A stretch of 64,000 nt of DNA, taken from positions 32,259 to 96,258 of the forward strand of contig CABYSP010000002.1 in assembly GCA_902521675.1 (NCBI GenBank), given 5' to 3'. The translations under genes and the position numbers were made by a program. Positions within the stretch are counted from its first letter, which is position 1; the number at the start of each line of letters is the position of its first letter. This DNA comes from an uncultured Pelagibacteraceae bacterium (lineage in GTDB: Bacteria; Pseudomonadota; Alphaproteobacteria; Pelagibacterales; Pelagibacteraceae). Positions 8,254-17,074 of the stretch are shown piece after piece. A model generated the notes under the pieces. It saw only the letters and a list, made by a program, of their open reading frames with translations, ran no database searches and was not told the origin of the DNA.

Positions 8254-8670
8254 TTAGCTAATAGATTCTAAAGTTTTTTGAAATTTACCAGCGTGTGATT
8301 TTTCAGCTTTAGCTAAAGTTTCAAACCAGTCAGCAATTTCTTCAAAACCTTCTTCTCTAGCTGTTTTAGCCATACCAGGGTACATATCAGTATACTCATG
8401 AGTTTCGCCTTGTACTGCTGAAGCTAAATTTGCTTTTGTTTCACCAATTGGCATTCCAGTCCCTGGATCACCAACTTCTTCTAGATACTCCAAATGACCA
8501 TGTGCGTGACCAGTTTCACCTTCGGCTGTTGATCTAAAAACTGCAGCTACATCATTGTAACCTTCTATGTCAGCTTTTTGTGCAAAATAAAGATATCTTC
8601 TGTTTGCTTGACTTTCACCAGCAAACGCTTCTTTTAAATTTTCCTCTGTTTTACTTCCTTTTAAAGACAT
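8254..8670 (-). CDS. Rubrerythrin (erythrin-type diiron protein without rubredoxin domain)
   Basis: 138-residue ferritin-like four-helix protein with diiron ligands at E19 ([12 protein letters not shown]), E52 and H55 ([11 protein letters not shown]), E89 and E92 ([11 protein letters not shown]), and E123 and H126 (AEKSH). Rubrerythrins reduce hydrogen peroxide in the cytosol. Classical ones end in a rubredoxin domain with two CxxC pairs, but this protein contains no cysteine at all and stops after the helical bundle. It must receive electrons from another protein, and the Fe-S gene downstream is the obvious candidate. It has an excellent Shine-Dalgarno, AAGGAG, 6 nt before the ATG, and a well-formed promoter upstream. 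Confidence 0.93.
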   Translation of the reverse strand: MSLKGSKTEENLKEAFAGESQANRRYLYFAQKADIEGYNDVAAVFRSTAEGETGHAHGHLEYLEEVGDPGTGMPIGETKANLASAVQGETHEYTDMYPGMAKTAREEGFEEIADWFETLAKAEKSHAGKFQKTLESIS

Positions 8671-8696
8671 TTTTTCTCCTTTTTAATGATTAGCAG

Positions 8697-8726
8697 ATCA
8701 TATAATGCATATTGACATTATGTCAA
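8697..8726 (-). promoter_or_regulatory. Probable promoter of the rubrerythrin operon with palindromic operator
   Basis: On the minus strand TTGACA (8726-8721) is followed by an 18-bp spacer and TATGAT (8702-8697), about 27 bp before the rubrerythrin ATG. The -35 box is one arm of a perfect 15-bp palindrome, TTGACATTATGTCAA on the plus strand (8712-8726). A regulator bound there would block RNA polymerase. The promoter call comes from consensus matching only. Confidence 0.6.
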
Positions 8727-8730
8727 TAGT

Positions 8731-8745
8731 TTAGAATTATTATAA
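8731..8745. promoter_or_regulatory. Candidate Irr/Fur-family operator upstream of rubrerythrin
   Basis: TTAGAATTATTATAA is a near-palindrome lying directly upstream of the rubrerythrin -35 box. It matches the reverse complement of the site in front of irr (9211-9225) at 14 of 15 positions, differing only at the central base. The TTAGAA half resembles the half-site of the iron-control element bound by Irr in rhizobia. Assignment to Irr is an inference from similarity and location. Confidence 0.55.
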
Positions 8746-8775
8746 TGTAGATTTTAAGTGTATGATTTAATTGAA

Positions 8776-9204
8776 TTATTTTTGAGTTTGATTATCACTC
8801 GCAACTCTAACCAACACTTCAACAGAATTTATTTTTTTTCCTGTAATATTTTTTTTAATATTTATTTTGTCTATATCACTCTCATCACAATCAATTAGCT
8901 CGTGTGTATCTTCATCAAAAAAATGATGATGAGATGATGTGTTTGTATCAAAATAACTTTTGTGACTATCGATTGAAATTTCTTTTAAATATCCTTTTTT
9001 TTCAAATGCATGAACTGTGTTATAAACTGTGGCTAGAGATATCTTTTCATTCATTTTTTCAGATATCATTTTAACAAGATCGTTGATTGTGAAATGGAAA
9101 GTTTTTTCTCTATTATACAAAACTTCACAAATTTTTATTCTTTGCTTGGTCGGTCTAAGCCCAACTTCTCTTAATTTTTCAATAAAATTGCAGTTTTTTG
9201 GCAT
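8776..9204 (-). CDS. irr: Fur-family iron response regulator, Irr-like
   Basis: 142-residue Fur-superfamily repressor. The winged helix includes the DNA-reading segment ISLATVYNTVHAFEKKGYLKE, followed by a His cluster SSHHHFFDEDTHEL in the metal/heme-sensing hinge. There are no CxxC pairs, which fits Irr and not Fur or PerR of the zinc-structured type. The decisive context is the divergent fabA-fabB-fabI, the neighbourhood of irr in rhizobia and relatives. Irr senses heme status and controls iron and heme genes in alphaproteobacteria. An operator-like site lies 7-21 bp upstream of the start codon, suggesting autoregulation. Confidence 0.82.
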   Translation of the reverse strand: MPKNCNFIEKLREVGLRPTKQRIKICEVLYNREKTFHFTINDLVKMISEKMNEKISLATVYNTVHAFEKKGYLKEISIDSHKSYFDTNTSSHHHFFDEDTHELIDCDESDIDKINIKKNITGKKINSVEVLVRVASDNQTQK

Positions 9205-9210
9205 TGTTTT

Positions 9211-9225
9211 TTATAATTATTCTAA
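9211..9225. promoter_or_regulatory. Candidate Irr/Fur-family operator between irr and fabA
   Basis: TTATAATTATTCTAA lies between the divergent irr and fabA genes, 7 bp before the irr ATG and about 71 bp before fabA. It is the reverse complement of the site before rubrerythrin except at the centre. Binding here would overlap the irr ribosome-binding region or transcription start, consistent with autoregulation. Confidence 0.55.
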
Positions 9226-9296
9226 AGTATGAATAAAAATATACTGTTTTATTATATTATATTGGGATTAAATCAAGTATTAAGGGAGCTCAAATT

Positions 9297-9797
9297 ATGA
9301 AAAAAAACGCATATTCCTATGATGATCTTATAACTTGTGGAAATGGTAAACTTTTTGGTCCTGGTAATGCTAAATTACCCCTCCCACCAATGCTTATGTT
9401 TGACAGAATAACTGAAATCAATGAAAATAATGGTGCATTTAATAAAGGCTCTTTAAAAGCTGAATTAGACATTAAAGATGATCTTTGGTTTTTTGATTGT
9501 CATTTTAAAAAAGATCCGGTTATGCCAGGGTGCTTAGGTTTAGATGCCATGTGGCAACTGGTAGGTTTTTTTCTAGGTTGGCTAGGAAATCCCGGGAAAG
9601 GAAGAGCTTTAGGAGTGGGTACTGTAAAATTTACAGGTGAAGTTTTGCAGAGTGTAAAAAATGTAAGATATGAAATAGATATGAAGAAAATTATGTCTCC
9701 TGGAGGAACAACTGTAGGACTTGCAAATGGAATTGTTCTTGCAGATAATAAAAAAATATATTCAGCAGAAGGTTTAAAAGTAGGGTTATTTAAATAA
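9297..9797 (+). CDS. fabA: 3-hydroxydecanoyl-ACP dehydratase/isomerase FabA
   Basis: Dehydrates 3-hydroxyacyl-ACP and isomerises trans-2- to cis-3-decenoyl-ACP, the branch point to unsaturated fatty acids. The catalytic pair is H69 in [16 protein letters not shown] and D83 in GLDAMWQ, spaced as in E. coli. Its 166 residues are typical. A strong Shine-Dalgarno, GGGAG, lies 8 nt before the ATG. The stop overlaps the fabB ATG by one base. It starts a fabA-fabB-fabI operon divergent from irr, an order kept in several other alphaproteobacteria. Confidence 0.96.
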   Translation: MKKNAYSYDDLITCGNGKLFGPGNAKLPLPPMLMFDRITEINENNGAFNKGSLKAELDIKDDLWFFDCHFKKDPVMPGCLGLDAMWQLVGFFLGWLGNPGKGRALGVGTVKFTGEVLQSVKNVRYEIDMKKIMSPGGTTVGLANGIVLADNKKIYSAEGLKVGLFK

Positions 9798-11008
9798 TGA
9801 GAAGGGTAGTTATTACTGGTTTAGGAGTAGTTTCTTGCTTAGGAAATAATCAAGAAGAAGTTCATCAATCTTTATTAAATTCAAAATCAGGAATTTCTTA
9901 TGCTGAGGAATACAAGGAGCACAATTTAAAAAGCCATGTTCATGGTAAGCCAAATATTAAACTTGAAGATCATATCGATAGAAAAACAATTAGGTTTATG
10001 GGTTCAGGCTCAGCTTATAATTATATTGCAATGAAAGAAGCTATTGAAGACTCTGGATTAGAAGAAAGTGAAGTAAGTAATTTTAAAACTGGAATTGTGA
10101 TGGGCTCAGGGGGACCTTCTATAGAAAATGTAATTTTAGCTGCAGATAAAACTAGAGCTAAGACACCAAAATTAATGGGACCTTTTATTGTTCCAAGAAC
10201 TATGGCCAGTACTGCCTCAGCAACACTTGCCGTACCATTTAAAATTAAAGGAACTAACTACACAATGAGTTCTGCATGTGCAACAAGTGGTCATTGCATA
10301 GGAAATTCTATGGAATTAATTCAAATGGGTAAACAGGATGTTGTTTTTGCAGGTGGAAGTGAAGAAATTCATTGGGCAATGACAGCAATGTTTGATGCTA
10401 TGACAGCTTTATCATCAAAATACAATGATACTCCACAATCTGCGTCTAGAGCTTATGATAAAACTAGAGATGGTTTTGTAATTGCAGGTGGTGCAGGTGT
10501 GTTAGTACTTGAAGAGTACGAGCATGCTAAAGCAAGAGGTGCTAAAATATACGCAGAATTAACTGGTTATGGCGCAACTTCGGATGGATATGATATGGTA
10601 GCTCCATCAGGTGAAGGTGCTGTTAGATGTATGAAAATGGCAATGGCAACTACTAAAAATAAAATTGATTACATTAATACTCATGGAACATCTACACCAG
10701 TTGGAGATATAACTGAGCTTAATGCTATTAAAGAAACTTTTGGAGAGGATATTCCAAAAATAAGTTCAACAAAATCTTTATCAGGTCACCCTTTGGGAGC
10801 GGCTTCTGTTCATGAAGCAATTTATTGTTTAATAATGATGAAAAATAATTTCATTACAGGCTCTGCAAATATCACTGAGATGGATGAAGATGCTAAAAAA
10901 TTTCCAATTGTTGCAAAAACTGAAACAGGTGCAACTTTAAATACAGTAATGTCAAATAGCTTTGGTTTTGGTGGAACCAATGCGGCTTTAATTTTTGAAA
11001 AGGTTTAG
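9797..11008 (+). CDS. fabB: 3-oxoacyl-ACP synthase I (FabB)
   Basis: Condensing enzyme that elongates acyl-ACP with malonyl-ACP and is needed for the unsaturated branch started by FabA. The Cys-His-His triad is C161 (SSACATSGH), H296 ([11 protein letters not shown]) and H331 (SGHPLGAA), and the C-terminal [14 protein letters not shown] is the family signature. Its 403 residues match FabB. Pairing with fabA supports FabB over FabF. Coupled to fabA by overlap and followed by fabI after 3 bp. Confidence 0.95.
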   Translation: MRRVVITGLGVVSCLGNNQEEVHQSLLNSKSGISYAEEYKEHNLKSHVHGKPNIKLEDHIDRKTIRFMGSGSAYNYIAMKEAIEDSGLEESEVSNFKTGIVMGSGGPSIENVILAADKTRAKTPKLMGPFIVPRTMASTASATLAVPFKIKGTNYTMSSACATSGHCIGNSMELIQMGKQDVVFAGGSEEIHWAMTAMFDAMTALSSKYNDTPQSASRAYDKTRDGFVIAGGAGVLVLEEYEHAKARGAKIYAELTGYGATSDGYDMVAPSGEGAVRCMKMAMATTKNKIDYINTHGTSTPVGDITELNAIKETFGEDIPKISSTKSLSGHPLGAASVHEAIYCLIMMKNNFITGSANITEMDEDAKKFPIVAKTETGATLNTVMSNSFGFGGTNAALIFEKV

Positions 11009-11011
11009 TTT

Positions 11012-11797
11012 ATGAGTCTGATGAAAGGTAAAAAAGGATTAATCATGGGTGTTGCTAATGAAAGATCTATTGCCTGGGGTATATCTCAAAAACTTTCAGA
11101 AGCTGGAGCGGAGCTAGCATTTACATATTTGGGTGACGCTTTAAAAAAAAGAGTAGTTCCTTTAGCAGAAAAATTAAATTCAAACACCACATTCAGTTGT
11201 GATGTTGAAAAAAAAGAAGAAGTAGTAAAACTATTTGAGGATATCAAATCTCAATGGGGTGAAATTGATTTTGTAGTGCATGCAGTTGCTTTCTCTGATA
11301 AATCAGAGTTATCAGGTGAATATTTAAATACGACTAGAGAAAACTTTTTAAGAAGTATGTTAATTTCATGCTTTTCATTTACTGAAGTCGCAAAAGAAGC
11401 TTCAAAGGTAATGAGACAAGGTGGAAGTTTATTAACTTTAACTTACGAATCTACTAAAGCAATCCCAAATTATAATGTAATGGGTGTTTGTAAATCTGCT
11501 TTAGAGGCCAGTGTTAAATACTTAGCTAGAGATTTGGGTGCTAAAGGCATGAGAGTAAATGCTATAAGTGCAGGACCTATCAAGACATTGGCTGCCTCTG
11601 CAATTGGGGACGCAAAATTCCTATATAAATGGAATGAAGACCATTCTTTTCTTAAGAGAAATGTAGATATCCATGATGTTGGTAATTCAGCATTATATCT
11701 ACTAAGTGACCTTGCAAATGGAGTTACTGGTGAAATTCACTACGTAGATGCTGGATATAACAAGGTTGGAATGCCAGATCCTAAAAATATAACCTAA
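11012..11797 (+). CDS. fabI: Enoyl-ACP reductase FabI (NADH-dependent)
   Basis: Short-chain dehydrogenase that performs the last reduction of each fatty-acid elongation cycle. It has the FabI-type variant nucleotide loop GVANERSIAWGIS and a Tyr-x6-Lys catalytic pair in YNVMGVCKSALEASVKYLA. Then come the RVNAISAGPIKTLAA substrate loop and GEIHYVDAGYN at the C-terminus. Its 261 residues are typical. Third gene of the fabA-fabB-fabI operon. Confidence 0.95.
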   Translation: MSLMKGKKGLIMGVANERSIAWGISQKLSEAGAELAFTYLGDALKKRVVPLAEKLNSNTTFSCDVEKKEEVVKLFEDIKSQWGEIDFVVHAVAFSDKSELSGEYLNTTRENFLRSMLISCFSFTEVAKEASKVMRQGGSLLTLTYESTKAIPNYNVMGVCKSALEASVKYLARDLGAKGMRVNAISAGPIKTLAASAIGDAKFLYKWNEDHSFLKRNVDIHDVGNSALYLLSDLANGVTGEIHYVDAGYNKVGMPDPKNIT

Positions 11798-11824
11798 AAT
11801 TTAGTTAAATTTTGTTAAAAATAC

Positions 11825-12031
11825 ATGAAGGGATACAGATTTATTACTGATGATGATACAGCAAAATTTTGTAATCGAGTAACTGAGGCATTATCGAATG
11901 GATGGAAATTATATGGTGAACCCAAAATGACATTTGATAAAAAACGAGGAATAATGCGTTGTGGCCAAGCAGTTATAAAAAATGTTCCAAATAAAAAATA
12001 CTCAAAAAAAATAAATTTATCTTCAATATAA
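11825..12031 (+). CDS. DUF1737 family small protein
   Basis: 68-residue protein whose core KGYRFITDDDTAKFCNRVTEALSNGWKLYGEPKMTFD matches the DUF1737 pattern: a short fold with a conserved FC-x-RV and GW-LyG, then a strand ending QAVIK. It has no signal peptide or known catalytic site, and its function is unknown. It follows fabI by 27 bp on the same strand and is closed by a terminator hairpin, so it is likely the last gene of the fab transcript. The opposite-strand ORF at 11815-12051 is its shadow. Confidence 0.8.
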   Translation: MKGYRFITDDDTAKFCNRVTEALSNGWKLYGEPKMTFDKKRGIMRCGQAVIKNVPNKKYSKKINLSSI

Positions 12032-12064
12032 AAAACCCCCAGAACTCTCATTCCAGGGGTTTAA
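12032..12064. terminator. Bidirectional intrinsic terminator between the DUF1737 gene and pnp
   Basis: AAACCCC and GGGGTTT form a GC-cored stem with about a 16-nt loop, flanked by A-rich sequence on the left and T/A-rich sequence on the right. It lies between the convergent DUF1737 and pnp ends and can serve both. Confidence 0.75.
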
Positions 12065-12085
12065 AATTATAATTTAAGTTATAAA

Positions 12086-14158
12086 TTATTCAGCAGCTTG
12101 TTTCATAGAAAGTTTAACTTTACCTCTATCGAAACCAATCACTTTAACTTTTACTTCGTCACCTTCTTTGACAACATCAGTAACTTTAGCTACTCTTTTA
12201 TCTGCAAGTTCTGAGATATGAACTAGTCCATCTTGTTTTCCTAAGAAATTAACAAATGCACCAAACTCCATAATCTTCATTACTTTACCTGAATAAATTT
12301 TGTTTAATTCAGCTTTTGCAGTGATGTCTTTAATCATTTGCATTGCGATGTTTCTAGACTCTTCATCAGGAGCAGCAACTGTTACTACACCTTCGTCATT
12401 TACATCTACTTTTGCACCTGATTTTTCAACAATCTCTCTAATCGTTGCTCCACCTTTTCCAATCACAGCTGCAATGTCTTTTTTATCAACATTAACTTGT
12501 TCCATTTTTGGAGTGTGTTTTCCAACATCTTCTCTTGAAGCTGATAATGCTTTATTCATTTCACCTAAGATATGAACTCTTCCATCTTTAGCTTGGCTTA
12601 ATGCCTGTTCCATAATTTCAAAAGTAATACCTGTAATTTTGATATCCATTTGAAGAGAAGTAATTCCATCTTTAGTTCCAGCAACTTTAAAGTCCATGTC
12701 ACCAAGATGATCTTCATCACCTAGGATGTCTGAAAGGACGCTGAAATCGTCACCTTCTTTAATTAATCCCATTGCAATACCAGCAACTGGTTCTTTAATG
12801 GGTACTCCTGCATCCATTAATGCTAAAGAAGTTCCACAAACAGTAGCCATTGAAGAAGAACCATTAGACTCAGTAATTTCTGAAACTACTCTAAAAGTAT
12901 ATGGAAATGCTTCTTTTGTGGGTAATGAGGAATTAATTGCTCTCCATGCTAATTTACCATGACCAATTTCTCTTCTACCTGTTCCAATTCTACCAGTTTC
13001 TCCAACTGAAAAAGGAGGAAAATTGTAGTGAAGCATAAATCGTTCCCTTTGAAGTCCATCTAAACTTTCAATTCTTTGCTCGTCATCAGATGTTCCTAAA
13101 GTTGCTACAACAATCGCTTGAGTTTCTCCTCTAGTAAATAATGCAGAACCATGAGCTCTTGGTAGAACACCCACTTCACATTCAATAGGTCTTACGTCAG
13201 ATAAACCCCTTCCGTCAATTCTATTTTTATTTTTTAGAATGTCTGTTCTAACAATTGATTTTTCAAGATTTTTTAACTGACTGTTAACATCAAGATCAGT
13301 ATAGTTTTCATCTTCCTCATAAAGTTTTTTAGCTTTATCAGTAATCTCTGAAATTTGATTTGATCTATCTTGTTTATCTCTTGTTGCAAAAGCTTTCTTA
13401 AGATCTTCTGTGAAAGTTTCCTCTAATTTTTTCTTAACTTCTGATAGATCTTTCTTTTCAACAGTCCACTCAGGTTTTCTGCATTCTTTTGCAAGTTCCT
13501 CAATCATCTCAATCACTGGAACAAATCCCTCATGCCCAAATTTAACTGCGTTTAACATTTCTTCTTCTGTTAAGCCATTTGCTTCAGACTCAACCATAAG
13601 CACAGCATCTTTTGTACCTGCTACAACTAAATCTAATTTTGATTTTTCTAGTTCTGTTTTAGATGGGTTTAAAACATATTTTCCATCTATAAAACCAACT
13701 CTTGAAGCTCCCACAGGTCCCATGAATGGCATTCCTGATATAGCTAATGCAGCTGATGAAGCAGTGATTGATAAAATATCTGGTTCATTTTCTTTATCAT
13801 ATGAAATTACTGTTGGTAATAACTGTACTTCATTTTTAAATTCATCTGGAAACAAAGGTCTAATTGGTCTGTCAATTAATCTAGAGATTAATGTTTCACT
13901 CTCAGTTGGTCTTGCTTCTCTTTTAAAATATCCACCTGGAATTTTTCCAGCTGCATAATATTTTTCTTGGTAATTTACAGATAATGGAAAGTAATCCATA
14001 TCAGGATTTACTTTTTTTGCTCCTACTACTGTTGCTAGTACGACTGTCTCACCACATGTTGCAATTATTGCACCGTCCGCCTGTCTTGCTACTTTACCTG
14101 TTTCTAAACTTATCTTCTTTCCCGCTACTTCAATTTCCTTCTTGTATACTTTAAACAT
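12086..14158 (-). CDS. pnp: Polynucleotide phosphorylase
   Basis: Trimeric 3'-to-5' phosphorolytic exoribonuclease and degradosome component. Two RNase PH domains are visible. The second has the active-site [20 protein letters not shown] and [19 protein letters not shown], and the first has the conserved [18 protein letters not shown] domain ([12 protein letters not shown]) lies near residue 560, and a C-terminal S1 domain ([28 protein letters not shown]) follows. Its 690 residues are full length. It is the last gene of the nusA-infB-rbfA-rpsO-pnp series, with a 57-bp repetitive leader after rpsO. Confidence 0.97.
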   Translation of the reverse strand: MFKVYKKEIEVAGKKISLETGKVARQADGAIIATCGETVVLATVVGAKKVNPDMDYFPLSVNYQEKYYAAGKIPGGYFKREARPTESETLISRLIDRPIRPLFPDEFKNEVQLLPTVISYDKENEPDILSITASSAALAISGMPFMGPVGASRVGFIDGKYVLNPSKTELEKSKLDLVVAGTKDAVLMVESEANGLTEEEMLNAVKFGHEGFVPVIEMIEELAKECRKPEWTVEKKDLSEVKKKLEETFTEDLKKAFATRDKQDRSNQISEITDKAKKLYEEDENYTDLDVNSQLKNLEKSIVRTDILKNKNRIDGRGLSDVRPIECEVGVLPRAHGSALFTRGETQAIVVATLGTSDDEQRIESLDGLQRERFMLHYNFPPFSVGETGRIGTGRREIGHGKLAWRAINSSLPTKEAFPYTFRVVSEITESNGSSSMATVCGTSLALMDAGVPIKEPVAGIAMGLIKEGDDFSVLSDILGDEDHLGDMDFKVAGTKDGITSLQMDIKITGITFEIMEQALSQAKDGRVHILGEMNKALSASREDVGKHTPKMEQVNVDKKDIAAVIGKGGATIREIVEKSGAKVDVNDEGVVTVAAPDEESRNIAMQMIKDITAKAELNKIYSGKVMKIMEFGAFVNFLGKQDGLVHISELADKRVAKVTDVVKEGDEVKVKVIGFDRGKVKLSMKQAAE

Positions 14159-14171
14159 TTCATTTCCATTT

Positions 14172-14189
14172 CGTTTCGTTCGTTTCGTT
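14172..14189. repeat. Two exact tandem copies of a 9-bp unit in the rpsO-pnp gap
   Basis: On the plus strand CGTTTCGTT is repeated twice head to tail, inside a pyrimidine-rich tract. In the pnp mRNA sense it reads AACGAAACG twice, just before the GGAA that probably serves as ribosome-binding site. In E. coli this spacer carries the RNase III hairpin through which PNPase autoregulates. No comparable hairpin is visible here. Confidence 0.8.
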
Positions 14190-14215
14190 CCATTCCGTTC
14201 TATCTATCTTGACTT

Positions 14216-14464
14216 CTATTTTCTTAAATTCAATTTCGACAGTACATTTTTGTAAGAATCCATTTTATTTTTCTTTAGGTATTCTAACAATTTCTTTCTT
14301 CTATTTACCGCTCTCAACAATCCAACTGATGAATGTTTGTCTTTTTTGAATTGCTTAATGTGCTTAGAGAGAGTTTCAATTTTCTCTGTTAACAAAGCGA
14401 TCTGTATCTCTGAAGATCCAGTATCTTTATCGTGCATTGCTAATTCTTGTGCCTTTTTATTCAT
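14216..14464 (-). CDS. rpsO: 30S ribosomal protein S15
   Basis: Binds the 16S rRNA central domain and the inter-subunit bridge. The 82-residue protein carries the diagnostic HDKDTGSSEIQIALLTEKIETLSKHIKQF and VGLLRAVNRRKKLLEYLKK segments. It is a few residues shorter than the usual 88-89, with a trimmed N-terminus. It lies between rbfA and pnp, where truB normally separates rbfA from rpsO; here the rbfA-rpsO gap is 12 bp and truB is absent. Confidence 0.95.
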   Translation of the reverse strand: MNKKAQELAMHDKDTGSSEIQIALLTEKIETLSKHIKQFKKDKHSSVGLLRAVNRRKKLLEYLKKNKMDSYKNVLSKLNLRK

Positions 14465-14476
14465 GCCTCTTTCTTC

Positions 14477-14845
14477 CTATTTATTTGTTTGTTTTATTAA
14501 GTTTTCTATTTTTTCCGCATACTCAAAAGATTCATCTTTTCTAAAAAGTAATTTTGGTAAAAATTTCATAACCACTTTTTGTGATAAAATTTTTCTAATT
14601 AAAAACGAGTATTGTTTTAAAACATTAATTGTTTCCTCCGCATCTTTTCCTCCTAATGGAAGAACATATGCTTTAGCAATTTTTAAATCTGGACTCATTC
14701 TAACCTCAGTAACAGTTATTGTATTCGTTTCTAAATTGGGCACCTTAGCCTCATTTCTTATAAAAATCATGCTTAAAGACTGTTTGATCATTTCTCCTAC
14801 TCTAAGCTGTCTTTGAGATACCGGTTTTCCTATTCTATCTGCCAT
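14477..14845 (-). CDS. rbfA: Ribosome-binding factor A
   Basis: Small KH-like 30S maturation factor that acts on the 5' end of 16S rRNA. Visible are the N-terminal RQLRVGEMIKQSLSMIF, the strand-turn ITVTEVRMSPDLKIAKAYVLPLGG and the helix LIRKILSQKVVMKFLPKLLFRKDESFEYAEKIE. Its 122 residues are normal. The ATG overlaps the infB stop by one base, so it is co-translated with infB. Confidence 0.94.
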   Translation of the reverse strand: MADRIGKPVSQRQLRVGEMIKQSLSMIFIRNEAKVPNLETNTITVTEVRMSPDLKIAKAYVLPLGGKDAEETINVLKQYSFLIRKILSQKVVMKFLPKLLFRKDESFEYAEKIENLIKQTNK

Positions 14846-17064
14846 TAAATTGACCTCTCTGTAGATGTAACACTAAAAGCTTCTATTGTGTCATTTTTTT
14901 GGAAATCCATATAATCTTTGACTGTAATTCCACATTCTTGACCACCACTTACCTGTTTTACTTGATTTTTTTCCCTAAATATTGATGAAACTTTTCCAGT
15001 ATAAATAATAGCACCGTCCCTAATAATTCTAACATCTGAAGTACTATTAATTTCTCCTTCGGTTACTTTTGAACCTGCAACTTTTCCAGCACCTGAAACT
15101 TTAAATATTTCCAAGATTTGTGCTGTACCAGTAATTGTTTCTTGGACATCAGGTGCCAATAATCCTGACATTCTTTGTTTAATATAATCTAAAACCTCAT
15201 AAATAATATTGTATGAGGATATTTTTATTTTTTCATTTTCAGCAAGTTTTTTTGCTTCTTTACTTGGTTTAACATTAAAAGCTATTAATACTGCATTTGA
15301 AGCTTTAGCTAATGTAACATCTGTTTCTGTTACCATTCCAATATCTGCTAAAATTATTTTAGGTTTGACTTCATCATGCTTAATTTGGCTAATTGCATTT
15401 TTAATTGCTTCTGATGATCCATGTACATCAGATTTAATAATTAAATTTAATTCTTCTGTGGATTTATCTGAGAAAGCAGAATCTTGAGTTGCAAAAGTTA
15501 GTGGATTTTTTCCATCTTTACTTTCTTGAGCTCTATTTTCACTCAATGTTTTAGCTTCTTTTTCGGTATCTAGAACAATAAAATCATCTCCAGCTTTTGC
15601 TGCACCATTAATACCTAAAATTTCAACAGGAGTTGAAGGTAAGGCTTCATTAATATTTTGTCCTTTATCATTAATAATTGCTCTAACTTTTCCCCATTTT
15701 AAACCACTTACAAAAAAATCACCTTTCTTAAGTGTTCCAGTGGTAATAATTATATTTGCAACTGGACCCCTACCAACATCAATTTTTGACTCTAAAACTA
15801 CACCTGTAGCTTTAGATTCATAATCTGTTTTGAGGTCTAAAATCTCTGCTTGAAGTATTATAGACTCAACTAATTTATCTAAGTTTTGTTTCGTTTTAGT
15901 TGAAATTTCAATCATTAAAGTATCACCAGATAAATCTTCAGCGATCAATTCGTGTTCTAATAATTGATTTTTTATTTTCTGTGGATCTGCCTCTGGTAGA
16001 TCGCATTTATTTATTGCTACAACTATTGGAACATTTGCAACTTTAGCATGTTTAATAGACTCAACTGTTTGAGGTTTAACCCCATCATCAGCAGCGACTA
16101 CTAAAACAACTACGTCTGTTAATTTTGATCCTCTTGCTCTCATCTCTGTAAAAGCAGCGTGGCCTGGTGTATCAATAAATGTTAATTTATTATTTTGGCT
16201 CTCAATTTGATAAGCTCCAATATGTTGAGTTATTCCACCAAATTCTCCTGAAACTACGTTTGCACTTCTGAGTACATCTAGCACTGAGGTTTTACCGTGA
16301 TCAACATGACCCATGACGGTAACTATTGGGGGTCGATTTTTTAAATTTTCAGTTCTCGAAGCTTTTATTTTTTGAATTATTTCTTCTGCTTTCTCTTCTC
16401 TAATTGGATTATGACCAAATTCTTTAACTAAATATTCTGCAGTATCTGCAGCTAATGTTTGATTGATAGTCACAGTAACACCCATGCCGAACAAATGCTT
16501 AATTACATTGCTTGATTGTTCAGCCATTCTATTTGCAAGTTCTCTTACTGTGATTGCTTCAGGAATATTAACATCTCTTTTAATCTGTTTTAAATTTTCT
16601 TGAGAATCATCTTTTGTGGCATTTTTAATTTCTTTTTGTCTTGCTCTCTTAACTGATGCTAAACTTCTTTGTTTTGCATCAATCTCATCACTCAGTGCTC
16701 TTGATACAGTTAACTTTAACTCTCTCTTCTTTGTTCCAGCTTTTAAAGTCTTTCTATCTTTGTTTTCACTATCTCCTTTAAGTCTTTTGGTAGCCCTTTG
16801 TTCTGCTAGTTTTCTCTTTTCAAAATTGTTTGTTATAGAGGGTGTTTTAGGATTGAATGAAGGTTTTGGCGGAACTCCTCTGTTGAAAGTTGAGGATGTT
16901 CTCGACTTATTTGTACTAGTTCTAAATGATCCGCCTCTACTTGAGAGTTTTCCAGTTTGTTTTTCAATTACTACAGAATTTTTTCCTTGAGATTTAGCTA
17001 TCTCAATGTTCTTGATTGATTTTTTGGCTGAGCCTGAAATTGTTAATTTTGTTTTTTTCTCCAT
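14845..17064 (-). CDS. infB: Translation initiation factor IF-2
   Basis: GTPase that delivers initiator fMet-tRNA to the 30S subunit. After a basic disordered N-terminus comes the IF2-N-like segment [24 protein letters not shown] (about 170-195). G-domain motifs follow: [12 protein letters not shown] (G1), [11 protein letters not shown] (switch), DTPGHAAF (G3) and NKCDLP (G4), then domains II-IV ending in [15 protein letters not shown]. Its 739 residues are shorter than the enteric form because the N-terminal extension is small. It sits between nusA (10-bp gap) and rbfA. The ylxR gene often found between nusA and infB is missing. Confidence 0.96.
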   Translation of the reverse strand: MEKKTKLTISGSAKKSIKNIEIAKSQGKNSVVIEKQTGKLSSRGGSFRTSTNKSRTSSTFNRGVPPKPSFNPKTPSITNNFEKRKLAEQRATKRLKGDSENKDRKTLKAGTKKRELKLTVSRALSDEIDAKQRSLASVKRARQKEIKNATKDDSQENLKQIKRDVNIPEAITVRELANRMAEQSSNVIKHLFGMGVTVTINQTLAADTAEYLVKEFGHNPIREEKAEEIIQKIKASRTENLKNRPPIVTVMGHVDHGKTSVLDVLRSANVVSGEFGGITQHIGAYQIESQNNKLTFIDTPGHAAFTEMRARGSKLTDVVVLVVAADDGVKPQTVESIKHAKVANVPIVVAINKCDLPEADPQKIKNQLLEHELIAEDLSGDTLMIEISTKTKQNLDKLVESIILQAEILDLKTDYESKATGVVLESKIDVGRGPVANIIITTGTLKKGDFFVSGLKWGKVRAIINDKGQNINEALPSTPVEILGINGAAKAGDDFIVLDTEKEAKTLSENRAQESKDGKNPLTFATQDSAFSDKSTEELNLIIKSDVHGSSEAIKNAISQIKHDEVKPKIILADIGMVTETDVTLAKASNAVLIAFNVKPSKEAKKLAENEKIKISSYNIIYEVLDYIKQRMSGLLAPDVQETITGTAQILEIFKVSGAGKVAGSKVTEGEINSTSDVRIIRDGAIIYTGKVSSIFREKNQVKQVSGGQECGITVKDYMDFQKNDTIEAFSVTSTERSI

Positions 17065-17074
17065 AGCTCATCAC

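Noticed and set aside
13410-13958. 182-codon ORF antisense to pnp
   Set aside because: It lies entirely within the well-supported pnp gene, its Ser/Thr/Phe-rich translation is typical of an antisense shadow, and it shows no known domain.
14337-14816. 159-codon ORF antisense to rpsO and rbfA
   Set aside because: It spans two conserved genes on the other strand and has no family resemblance.
16616-16990. 124-codon ORF antisense to infB
   Set aside because: The Leu/Phe/Ser-rich translation mirrors the Lys/Glu-rich N-terminal part of IF-2, with no independent support.
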